Below, piece by piece: positions 40,832 to 52,405 of a DNA stretch of 64,000 nt. How positions within the stretch are numbered: position 1 is the stretch's first letter; each line of letters starts with the position of its first letter. The stretch is from Selaginella moellendorffii (Eukaryota > Streptophyta > Lycopodiopsida > Selaginellales > Selaginellaceae): contig NW_003314305.1 in the NCBI RefSeq assembly GCF_000143415.4, positions 1,212,834-1,276,833 on the forward strand, read 5' to 3'. Below the pieces are notes generated by a model. It made no database searches. It had not been told where the DNA came from and worked only from the letters and a program-made list of their open reading frames with translations. Made by a program: the position numbers and the translations under genes.

Positions 40832-42291
40832 ACGAGCTGAGCTTATGAGGTGAGTTTACAATTTCTCAAATATAAGAAAAACATTGGTTCATTCTAAACT
40901 AACATTTTTTCATCTTTTTATTTCCAAGTAAATTTCACTAATTAAAGACAAATATAAATATATAGCAGAACACTAAAAGCAATCTAAAAACACTAATTAT
41001 AAGGGTTGTTTGATGGATGTGATGGTCAATTTTAGGATCTTGGTTTACTTCTTGTATAATAATGTAATAAATGTGCTTGCAAGCTAAATATACCTTTCCC
41101 CTATTCCCCTTCTGTGTAAAATCTAAATAGGTGGCATGGTTGCTGCCAAAAGCAAATCCCAAGCCACTAAAACCATGATTCATGCCGCTGCCACCACCAC
41201 CATCGCCAAAGTGATGATTGTCAAGCTTGTGAGTCAATGGCTTCCATCAGCTATTGGAGCTAGAGCCTTGCGGTGTAAAATCTAAATAGGTACATAATGG
41301 ATTTTAATAAATTCAAATAGTGTAATTAACACCCTTTGCTGACTTAGTCACAACAATGAACTCTTTAGCTATAGTATTGATATAATTTGTCCTTATGATT
41401 GTGCACTTTAACTCCTTTACTAACTTGATCTTCTTTTGCACACCTTTTGAAATGGAAGACTTATATTGTACAACCTTCCCATTTCTAGCTGGTTATGTAT
41501 GTCAATTTAATGTTGACATTGGTGGCATAATAGTATTAACATTAACATTTGAGGAAGCCTTCAATTTGAAACCCACTCTCAAGACTTTCAATCTCTTCTT
41601 TCAAAAGATTGCAGCTTCACTCAATTGGCCACTCCTCTAGCATAGAATCTAGCTTCAAGATAATTGAGTTGTAGATTCAGCTTGTATGAATAACATTAGT
41701 CTTACAATAGTAAACTCAGATTGACTAGTGGCCCTTTACACCTAGATCTCGACAATCCCAAAAACATGGTACTATTGAAGAACTCAAACTTGAGTGCACA
41801 AATGCAAGACACTAATCTTGACTTTCTATCATTCTGAAACAATGTACATTGCTTTTGGCATTGGCTCTTCAAATTGCTTAATTGATATAAGAAACTAGTT
41901 TATAAGCAATAACCTTTCAACCTCTAACATTTAATTTACTTCTGTAATAACTAAAAACACCTCCACTCTATATTGTTTAATTCTTCTCCGGTGTTGTGGA
42001 ATAGAATGGTAGTCAAACTTTGGATGGTGAGAGCTAGTTGACACTTCATACTGGCTATCCTTATGTCTCAAGTGGTTTATAACTTGATCCTATAGGAGTT
42101 CTAACAACAACTTCCTCCACCATCTTAGATATTAACCCTGCCATTAGTGTTGTCCTTCTACCAACATACTCTTGAAACCTATCTAAGTTCAAAATTATAC
42201 TAGCAAACCTTGTTTTCTGTGTAGCCAAAGCTTATGATGATTGTTAAAGAGATCTAGTGAGGTAAAAGAGCATAACTTTATAGAGTGCAAT

Positions 42292-42452
42292 GTATGTGAT
42301 CATAAGATAAAATTTAGATATACTGTCATTATAAATTCTTGGAACCTTAAGGGATAAATGGGGATAAAATAGCCACTAAAGACTTTTTTATCAAGCAATT
42401 GCCCCTTTTTTAATTGGCTTAAGGGGAAAGAGATAAAGTGTGCTACATGTGG
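42292..42452 (+). repeat. Dispersed AT-rich repeat, copy 1
   Basis: About 160 bp, similar to 42788-42946 along its whole length (TGTGATCATRAGATAAAATTTA, then TTTTTTATCAAGCAATTGC). Part of it (ATAAATTCTTGGAACCTT) recurs at about 59884 in the second AT-rich island. Confidence 0.75.
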
Positions 42453-42787
42453 TATTAAAGAAAATAGCACGGGTTTAATTTCTATTGATTAGTGGCTATT
42501 TAAAATATAATATACCTTATATTCCTAACCCTTAAAATTTGAAATCACACATATTAAATATTCATATGTATGTTTTTCTTCTTGTGGGGTATCTATAGAC
42601 GAAGGTATCTACCATGGTAATACAGGTGGATGATTAGTTACTTCACATGGAATAGCTAGTTTATACAATAGTAAAATTGGTAAATTTAGTGCGGAAATGG
42701 AGGTGTCAATTCCCTTTGGCTTAGTAGAGGTTGTTAATCAATAGTTAATAAGAACATTGATATCTCTAGGGGGGGGGTGAGTGTAAC

Positions 42788-42946
42788 ACATGTGATCATG
42801 AGATAAAATTTAAATATACTATCACTATGGATCTTTGGAACTTTAAAGGATAAATGAGGATAAAATAATCACTAAGAGCTTTTTTATCAAGCAATTGCTT
42901 ATTTTTTAGTAGGCTTAAAGGAAGAAAAATAGAGTGTGCTATATAG
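42788..42946 (+). repeat. Dispersed AT-rich repeat, copy 2
   Basis: Second copy of the element at 42292-42452, diverged by substitutions and small indels. A run of nine G lies just upstream, at about 42769. Confidence 0.75.
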
Positions 42947-45203
42947 AGGGATATTTTTCCTTTCCCTTCTTCAAAAGCTTTTTAATTCCAATATTTGCTC
43001 TTGAAGAGATTAATTATTAGTGTAAGTATGATGTCATCAAGTGGTTAATCCTAGGAAAAATGCAACATTTGAATGTGAAAAAAAAAATAGAGAGAGAAAG
43101 CTTACATGGAAAATATAATAGCCCCACTAAAATATTCGAACTTCCCACCATGCAAATTAACACTCCATCTGTGAAAAATATTTAATTGGCACTTTGTCTC
43201 TTTCACACCACCATAAACATATTTCATTTGCTTTTACTTTGTGCTCCTTTTTAGTTGGTGTATTCACTCACTCTTGATAAAGTTGCTTAAACTTATAATA
43301 AAAGTGAAATTTGATGAGTTAGCAATGTTTATTAACACTCTTTACCCAATAAAACACATAACTATTTTCTCTACCTTGTAATGACTAACATTTATCACTT
43401 TCAAATACTTGTTGTACAGTCAATTAGTTAACACTAATAGCATCTGCCATAATACCACGAAATTTGGGTTCTTCTGTATTCACTGTTTACCAACCTTAGA
43501 TATACATGTATAAAAGATGGTTTAGGCTTAGAAATCCTGGATATTAAATTTAGCTATAGCTATGGTCAAGTTATATTGCAACTTATAGAAAGAATGGGTA
43601 TAATGTAAACTGGTATAAAATCATTAAAAAATGAAAAATCACTTACTTGTTATAGTTAACCAACTTAAAATTTATTCTATGTAATCAAAATGTAAAAACA
43701 AGTCTCTATCTCCATTCATATCTATTTGTTATATAAAGTCCACATCAAATGCAAGATTAAAGGTTGACATCTTAAAGATGAAAGGGTGTTGATTATTTGA
43801 AGTCACCTGGGTAATGAATAAACTCCCATGAATAAACTTATAGAGACATTTTCTTTTTAGTTCCAAAATTATATCCAATCCAAATTGGAACTTCCTATTT
43901 CACTGTTCTCATATCTAATTCTTTATTTTATAAAAAAAAAAAAGTGCTATTAATGATAAAGTAGAGTTAAATATTAATCTTATACCTATTTAAATTTGTC
44001 ACGGGTTCTATATTTTGAAGCAGGTCCTTTAAGCTATTCTCTATGATTTCTTTTTTGCTATCAAATTGTAAAAATATGTCCATCATATAGTCCTTTAGTA
44101 TAGAATGTTTAACATACTTTAGAGTTGCGGCACTTTTCTTCGTAACCTTTATATTAACAGCAGCCTTCAAATTGTGAAAAGAATCATGGAAGATTCCTTT
44201 TTTTATTGCATATTGGTGGTGTCTATCATGCATTACTCCTTTGCATAAATAGCCATCCTGTGTCAAAAAGTAATATATCCTTGCATCACAATACACTCAA
44301 CACATAAGTGTTACTTTGCATTTATGACATCTAAACATTACGTCTAAGAGGATTGATTGTTGAGCTTTCAAGAAAATACATATTCTTGCCATAATCAGAA
44401 GTACAATTCTCAACAACAGTGGGTTATCTTTACCTTACATCAATTATATAGATCAAAATGTGTCTCCATACCCCTCTTCTTGCTTGACAAATTGGCTAAT
44501 GGAAATTTAAAGAATATATTCCTATTATAAAAAAATGGAAACTTTTCACCTCTCATGTCCTTGAATTTCTTTTGTTCCAACCGTAATGATTAAGACTACT
44601 AAAATGCTTTATTCATCACTTTAAATAATGGTCCAAAAGAAACACATCTTTTTGTCTAGGAAATTATATTTAAAAACTATGTTTAGAAGTTCATCTTCTT
44701 TATTTTTGTCACTAAAGAGAATAACAACTTCATCCTTTATACATAAGTGGATGCACACTTCTCTCTTTGTTTTGAAGATTTTGTAATTAGAATCTCTTGA
44801 TTTATACATCTATTAAGATCCCACTGAATCCCATTCTCTCCCACACCATTGTCAAGAAGAATGAATTTTTATATTTAATTACCCTTATTATGATATACAT
44901 TCTCCAAACCAATTAATCTTAGCTTCAACTTGAATCTTCTATAGAAGAAACTCTCTCCTATAACACTCTTATAGAAAACAATTGGAGGCTTTCGATCAAA
45001 TTCAAGTAGAATTCTCTCATATCTTCTCTTTACTCAAGCACTTAAAATAAATTTGGGGAGAAACTGACAAGAAAGAACAAAGATATTTTTCTATATTGTG
45101 AGTTTTAATTAGTTATGTCCTTGCAAAGGACAAGCTAATTATTTAACAGAATATACAACCATTTAGAATTTAAAGATATATGAGAATCTTAAAGAGCCAT
45201 CCA

Positions 45204-45714
45204 TATTAATTGTGTAATTGATTATGAGAGCAATAATACTGTTGAGATGAATAGGGTTATGAGCGAGAGGCACTGATTAATCATGAGAGTTGTAGCACTA
45301 ATAGTTTATTCTTCTTTTTATCTCTATGCTTTTTTCCTTGTAAGAAAGTTTCATTTTTTTGTGAGAAGTGAGAGAGAGTCAAGCTCGAAGAAATTGGTTC
45401 ACACATGAAAAAATTGGTTTTTTCGTGTGCGAACCACTTTGATAAGCAGCCATAAAAGAGCAATACATAGTTTACAAATCCAATAAGAGAATATCTATTC
45501 AATAGCACTTTTAAATATAAATTTAATCCAAGGGTTGTGGTACATTTTCATCACCCTTAATAGATTATTTTCCATCTATCTGGTAATAAGTAAGAAGAGA
45601 GAAATGAGTGGCGTGCTGGTCAAGGACAAACTCTTTCTTGCAATTGATTAGTGCCTCTCGCTTATAACCCCATTCATTTCAGCAATATTATTCCTCTCAC
45701 AATCAATTACGCAT
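45204..45714. mobile_element. Fold-back element (MITE-like) with long inverted arms
   Basis: The left arm (about 45204-45282) and the right arm (about 45643-45714) are inverted copies: the text around GTTATGAGCGAGAGGCACTGATTA returns as its complement TGATTAGTGCCTCTCGCTTATAAC. The inner part contains an 18-bp-arm hairpin at 45396-45435 (16 of 18 pair). No transposase. Type is inferred from structure; target-site duplications were not identified. Confidence 0.6.
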
Positions 45715-48700
45715 ATCTTAATATCTTAATATCTAAAGCATTGAATGATGGTGTCTTTTTAAAGAACATGTCAAATATTTTTTTATAGTGGATTTGTCCA
45801 ATAAATATATCCTACCATTTGCAAAATTAAAGTCATTGGAATTTAAGAAGTAATGACCATTGAAGAGAATGTTAATCATGGTTATTGATTAACTGTTAAT
45901 TTTTAGGGTTTTATAGATAGGCGCTTCAATCTTCCAATACACTTGAAGACATTTTTTAAATTAAGGTATGTTACTTTTCCATCTTTACATCTATTGCTCC
46001 TAACTTGCTAGCAACTCATGGCTTTTATAGTATGTGGCTTGTGACTCATTTGTTTTTGTGGGATGAAAGATTAGGCATGAGAGGTTGGTTCAAGTGCAAA
46101 TCAACATTTCCTTACCTTCTTTCTTTCATAATATTTTTTTCCTTGATTGTTGTTTTCTCTTGAGGGATGAAAATGTCAATTTCTGTGCAAACCAATATCT
46201 TTTAATATTATATTTAGTTTTTTATTCAGTTTTATTCAATTCTCCACCTTGTTATTTCTTTTTTTTTCCTTGTTAAAAGGGTGGAAAAGATTGGTTCACA
46301 TGTAAACTAACATCTACCCACATTTGTTTTCCCTAGAGGTGAGCTTTCCTAGTTTTTTTTTTGTTGTTGGGGGTGAGATCTTTATATTTTAGAAAATATA
46401 GAGAGATAAAAATGTCAATTTTTATGCAAACTGATATTTCCAAGGTTTTCCCTTGATTTTAAGGACTTTGATAGTGCATTTCTAATGAAAACGAGTGGTT
46501 GGAAGATATCAATTCTTGCACAAATTGACCTCTCCCATGTTTTTATCATTTTTTTTCTTGATGCCTTCTCAGTCTCAAGAATTATTCCTTTTTAAAATTT
46601 TAGAGAGGTAAGGTGAAGTTGGTTCTTGTGCAAATAGACCTTTTACAGTGACTTGCAATTTTTTCTGTGCATTTGTAGTTTACAATCTATTTTTCATTTT
46701 TTTTACTTATAAAATTTTCTTGTAGAAGCAAATATAAATAAAACTTGATTGGTTGGAACTTCCAAGAGGGGACTTGAACTTATAATACCACATATTTACT
46801 CTACTTTACAAGTACATTATAATATTTTAATTTTAATTTTGAGCCTCAATGGTCTCAATCTCTAGGAAAAGGTTAGCTACCTTGATAGTTATAAGCTTGG
46901 CCGATTAAGTGAAAATTCATCACATGTATTTAATAAAGTTGTTGCTAATCTTGCTAAATGAGGCAATGAAGAGGACAACAATGATATAAATGCTAAGATA
47001 AACAATCAAATTAGTCTTGATGCTACTATTATTAAGGTGATTGGTATTAGTGAGGTTATAACCTTAGGTTACTAATGATGGGGTACTTGTGTCTAATGCT
47101 AGTAATGGTGGGGGAGTTGTGCCTTTTGTTACTAAGGTTGTTTATGGCAAGGTAGATAAATCTATTATAAAGGTTATTGGTAGTGTGGTAGTTACATTTA
47201 TTATAAAAGCTATTAATTGTGTGGTAGCTACTTCTACTTTTAAGGCTAATGGTGCAAGGGGAGTTGCCCCATCAACATTCCACAATTATTCTCAATGAAA
47301 TATATTCAAGTTGACCCTTGCCATATAAGCCAAAGTATAATATAACCTATATACTCATGGTTTTATTTTTTCATAGGATATTTTTGACTCATTTTCTTTT
47401 TTGCTAAGTGCCAAACTCTCTCACTACTTGTCACTATAATGCACACTTATGCTGATAACAATTGTCAATCCTTATCTTACCATTGTGGATGCCATGGCAA
47501 TTAGTCCAAAGTCATTGGTGGCATCTCATCATCAACACCCTTGGTCCCTTGATTATTCACCACAATCTTTGTCACCAAGTGGATTGCAATCCCCAAGACT
47601 TGGCATATATACTTTTATGGCTAGAAAAAAGAGTTAGTGTTGAAGGTGATGGAATTGATGAGTTGGTGGTGGACCTCCTAGAGTGTTTCATATAAGGTGG
47701 CTTATAACATTCCTTTCTAGCTCGGCATAGCCTAACATGTGATTTTATTATTGCTTCAAACCTCATAAATTCTAACTTTGTCATTAACCTTATTTGCTAT
47801 GGCTCTCTATGAAGTTTGAGGAGGTTAGTAGCAGGGTTAGATTGTTGCGGATGTGACTTCGGGTATCGAAAATTACCTGTTAATTAGTCCTTACAAACAC
47901 TTTTCTTTACTGCCACAATGGCAAGAAGTTGGTATTGCTGGACCCTTTATCAATCCCTTTTGTTCAAGTGTAGCAACTCCATTTAACTTCGTTTTACGTG
48001 CTAGTTATAGCATTGGGATGCTAGTTGTTTTAGGATTGATCCAAGTTGCTCCGTACTCCTGTCCCTTCACTCCTTGGTCTGTATACTCAGGAGTCATTTT
48101 GTGCTCTAAAGCCAATGCTTCTTGGCTTTGTGCTTGGGAATTTGGTACCGTTCCTTCATTTAGTGGCCCAAGGCCCTAAAACTCGAGTTCCACACCACTG
48201 TCCTTTGAACACATGGCATATGACATGTGGCATATGGAGGGTTTAGGTTCCATTTCGTGGTTATCCTATGGTAAATCATTATAGGATAAAAAAGTAAAAA
48301 CCACATGTGCTACATAGAGCTGAGGTCAAATTTTGTGGCCTTAGGATGGGCTTGACTACCATTGGATTGCTTCAAATGCTAGACAAATGCTCCCAAGTTT
48401 GTCATGAGCAACTAAGGACAGTAATCTATATATATAATGTTATAAAGCATTTCATTGACAAACATTGGCTAAACTATCAAAAGCAAGCCCAAACATTAGA
48501 AGAAAAAGGTGTTTGTGAATGCAAGCCATTATCTTCTTTAAGTCCCCTCTTCATTAATATATATTGTGGTCCTTGTAATGCATTAAAAAATATCTGTCAC
48601 TTTTTCTACACCAATATTTTATAATATCAACAACAAAATATATAATATGATCTAAGGATTATATAAGGAGAAACCTCTTACAATACAAGGATTAAAAATA

Positions 48701-49645
48701 TGTGAAGTGATTTTAGTCTAAGTTTTTTCTTCTAATTTTGCAATGTTCTTTCTTCTAAAAAATAGCTACACCACATGCTATGAACACTGCCATTAATTGA
48801 GTCTTATTATTCAACTATAGCTATATTGTATTGTATAAACAATATATCTCAAAGCCAAGCATAAATCCAAACACTTTTTAGGGAGGACAATCTCACCTTC
48901 AATAATGTGAATGCATGGAATATAGAAACTAACTAACCGAAAAACCTTAGCTTATATATATAAGCAAGTTGTCTGGATTAAAATCAATTTGATGCTATCA
49001 AAATCCCACTACACTAATAATAAGTACACTTTGTCAAGGGTTGGTGAAGAACAATAAAAGGAAGTGTAAGCAAAGCTAGGTCTCGTTATCTTTGTTATTT
49101 AGTGCCACGTCATAACACTCTAGACTTTAGAAGTCACAACCTTAGATATTGGATGGAAGAAAACTAACCTTCATACATATAATTTCAGTAAGATCCAACA
49201 AGAGTTTGATAAGACTGCAACCAAACAAAGTCTAGAAGATACGAGGGATGGAGGCCTCAAAAAAAGCTTCAGGTTATGGACAAGAGTCTAAGTGCCATCA
49301 CAATAAAAAAATCACAATGCAAACCTGGTCTTTCAAGTGAGATTTGGGAGATGTTATGTGGTCCAAGATGAGCCAAGGATCTAATAACATACAAGCAACA
49401 TATAAGAGCACAAAGGTTTGAAGCTGTGTTTTCTGGTCCACTTTGAATCCCACCATTTGTCTAACTGTGACAAAATCAGCCTAGCAAAAACCTGGTAACG
49501 CAGAGCTTGTGTTTTGCAACATTCCTTTAATGCTCTTCTACATGAGAAAGTAACGCATATAAAATGCCTGGCAAGTATGGTAGTAGTTGTGTGATCCGTA
49601 AATCTACACGTGATAGCAAATGCATGTGGTACGTCTTGACCTAAA

Positions 49646-51916
49646 ATGGAGGAGCTAAAGGCCGCAGTAAAAGATCTCAGGAAGCAAATCGCACAGCTCC
49701 AGACGCCTATTGCGTCCATCCAGGAAGATCTGAGTGGATGATAACTAAGGCCAGGAAGGTGGATGCGTTGCTCAAGGATCGTCATTCCCCGAGATCATCT
49801 CGGCCAGGTAACCACATTCAGGAAGCTTGCAATCCCAGAAGTGGCCTCCTATACCTCCACCGAGCACAAGATGTTGCACTACATGGGCCGCAAAGTAACT
49901 CTGGATGTCATCAAATTTATCTTGGACTCTGATGATGGCCCTTTGATGTCGAACGAGTTTGACCCTGTTTTGGGTATTCGCTACATAACTGGCACTTTCG
50001 GATCTGGGAAAAGCTGCAGTGTTGCTGCCGCAGTTGGCCATTTGCATACAGATTTTGCGAGCGACAAGATCAAGTCGAGGGGCATCGCTCTCCTGCCAGT
50101 CGAGCCATTCATACGCGAACCCGGCAACGCCTTATTCTCAGCTCTTGTTCTCGCTTTCATCAACGATGATCAAGCTTTTGGCGTGCTGCTACGCGTTAAG
50201 GACCTTGAGATGAAAAGCGTTTTCAAGGTTTTGGAAGATTTGAAGGCGCTTGAGCGGAAAGTATATGTAGTTTTCGACGATGGAAACAAGCTTAGGTCTC
50301 CAAATGTATGCTCGGAAGCTGACAGAGAAAAAGCCCGGGGATTTATCAGAGTTCTCCCTTTATCAGTATCCAACGTGGTCATCTGCGCGTCGTTTCAGAG
50401 CTCTATCAGGAAACAGCTTATCAAAGACAAAAGTGCCCCACATTTGCTTATTCTGGAGGTTATTAAGTCTTTGAGTTTTATTTGCTGGTTAACATATTCA
50501 TTTCGTATTTGCAGCAAGAGGAGTTTGATGCTTATATCAACCATACGTGCGAGATCTTGGATGGTAATCCTGATTATTGCATGCCACCCCGACAAGCAAA
50601 GGCAGAGGAGGAGTGCAGAGACAAGGGACCGGCAGGTGACGCTGACTCCGCCACCCCGACAAGCAAAGGATGAGTGCAGAGACAAGGAAATGGACGAACC
50701 AGCAGATGACGCTGACTTTCGCGTATGGAAAATGGTACGGCTATGATTTAAGTTGTAGTTTTGATCTCTGGAATCCTTGTTTTATCAAGCGTGGCCAGTG
50801 GAAGACCGGTGCTCTGCCGCCACTCGTGACTTACTACGTTCGTGACCAGAAGGAAAAGCTGAAGTTGGCCTTCAGCTGGTACAAGAAAAAGGTTGTCGAA
50901 TACGTGAACAAAGACAACCTTGCGGAGTTGGCCCAGGGAGCGAGAGGCGAGGAGTTGGAGTATTTGCCGAGCGTAATGGATTCTCGCCTAATATATCGAG
51001 GCAAGAATCGCAGAGCCAGGTGCATCACGGGCTATCTTATTGCCGAACGGACAGAGCTGGCGACTATGAAGCTCAGATCGGAGGAAGTGGCCCGCTGGGT
51101 GAATGCTATCGCCATCGACACCAACTTCTCTCGCATAGGTTGGGAGGCGACGATTCTCGCCTGGAGCCCAGAATAGAGTTCTTAGACCATGTGATAGAGG
51201 TCAAGGCGGAGAAGGTTGTGCAGTGCCGGGGAAGATTTTCGAAGCAGTTACTCACCGGCTGCAAGGACGTGGCAACGTTGTTTTGTCCGATCAAGCTTAC
51301 GCATATGGGAGCGGATGTGTATTATGTGTCGCGGGACTGGATTATAGTTTTCCAAGTTTCTATCATGGAGGCTACCAAGGCCATGAAGTACCATCGCCGC
51401 ACTCTAGAAGTTGCGAATGAGCTCTTCAAGGGGGAGGAGATGAGGAAGAAGCTACTGTGCTGGATAGCACATACGGAGAAGATGTGGACATATGCGGAAA
51501 CATCCGAATCGCCTCTTCAGCTCGTCATGAGCTTTACAGATGTTCACAAGAGTCTCAAGGCGATTGACGAGAGGTTGATCCACCTGAGGGGGTTCAAATC
51601 AGACAATTGCTATGCTTGCTCAGGCACGAGCAAAGCCAACGATTGGATCGAGTGCGACTTTTGCCAGTCCCCGTACCACCAAGAGTGCATCATGCTTGGG
51701 GACGCAAGGAAGCTCGGTGTTTGGTCGTGTTCCGTCGGGGAGGAATATTGGAAAGAAGATGACGAGGAGAAAGATCCCACCTACAGCATGGAATCCTGCA
51801 AGAAGAGGGTATGCTACTCTCATTGTCTTTTTGAGTATACAACAAACAAACTTCTATTTGCAGAAGAGCACAAGAAGCATACTAGAAACAAGAACAAGCA
51901 AGAAACAAATAAATAA
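49646..51916 (+). pseudogene. P-loop NTPase gene with C-terminal PHD-like finger, broken frame (Crinkler/RHS-like)
   Basis: The start at 49646 encodes a coiled-coil-like MEELKAAVKDLRKQIAQLQ, followed by stops at about 49737. The same frame then reopens with MLHYMGRKVTLDVIKF, the Walker A GTFGSGKS (about 50000), VYVVFDDGNKL (Walker B-like, about 50265) and NVVICASFQS. This order resembles Crinkler/RHS-type NTPases. An intron is likely at 50457-50514. Next comes a 67-nt tandem duplication (50584/50651) that shifts the frame, then a long second part (YYVRDQKEKLKLAFSWYKKK) with another frame change near 51171. The end carries a PHD-like finger: CYAC, IECDFC, YHQECI, WSC, with the final Cys of the usual C4HC3 missing. 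Probably a recent pseudogene; splicing may rescue some breaks. Confidence 0.55.
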
Positions 51917-52300
51917 CTCGTGAAATACTTTACCATGTAGGCTTAGTATTTGCAATCGGCTACCATGATGCTGCTCGACAAGCAGTCACATCCACGAACA
52001 GTGACGCGGCTTGGGACCTCTTGAGCATCCCATCTCTAACCTTGTATGTTCGCAAGGATTCCTGGTAATTTGTCCTGCATTTGATTAGAAACTGAAACAA
52101 ACGATTCTGAGACACTTTTAGTTGATAAATCCAGCTGGAGAACAAGAGGGTTTACTAGAAGACTAACATTGGTCCCGATCCAAACCTCCTGAAACCCAGA
52201 AGTATCACATTCAAATCTAGCATGGCAACTCCACGTGAAAGAACATCCATTGCAAATAAGCAAACGTCCATAAAAGTTGGAGAAAACAAGAGCAGAGGAT
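51879..52300 (-). pseudogene. Tandem duplicate of the 3' exons of the beta-helix/root-cap gene
   Basis: Matches about 52549-53000 in the same orientation: both contain AACTCGTGAAATACTTTACC and coding for YQESL-TYK and KRS-AA-LFVD. This copy has lost several bases (IHEVRDRRLKRSRAAALFVD has become VRDGMLKRSQAASLFVD) and ends in broken sequence. Its outer end overlaps the last codons of the P-loop/PHD open frame. Confidence 0.7.
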
Positions 52301-52405
52301 GATCTTTCATTGAATTTTGCACAATACCATCTCATACATTTGAAAAGTTGACAGCCAAGATTTGATGTCCCAATCTACTATACAAGGAAAAAGTATACAA
52401 TCCTC

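Larger units (their letters stand above)
39700..49640. other. AT-rich island of about 10 kb without a convincing gene
   Basis: Composition changes sharply from gene-like DNA (roughly half GC) to strongly AT-rich DNA at about 39.7 kb, and back at about 49.6 kb. Open frames inside are short, low in complexity and show no motifs. One 99-codon frame (41237-40938, minus) is Gly-rich (HHFGDGGGGSGMNHGFSG) and is flanked by two copies of a YLDFT-coding stretch. The island contains a fold-back element, related repeats at 42.3 and 42.8 kb, a diverged GTGCAAA-containing repeat series at 45.4-46.7 kb and palindromes at 40.8 kb. It may be a composite of old non-autonomous elements. Confidence 0.7.

Noticed and set aside
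42766-42780. Run of nine G as a possible G-quadruplex
   Set aside because: A single G run without three partner runs nearby.
43967-44296. 109-codon minus-strand frame in the AT-rich island
   Set aside because: Lys/Ile/Asn-rich as expected by chance in such DNA, with no motif.
47089-47298. Val/Ile-rich frame with repeat-like text
   Set aside because: Looks like a degenerate minisatellite read as protein; no known family.
47853-48179. 108-codon plus-strand frame in the AT-rich island
   Set aside because: No motif, signal or splice context; judged chance.
39700-49640. AT-rich island as an organelle DNA insertion
   Set aside because: No organelle gene is readable, and Selaginella organelle genomes are known to be GC-rich rather than AT-rich.
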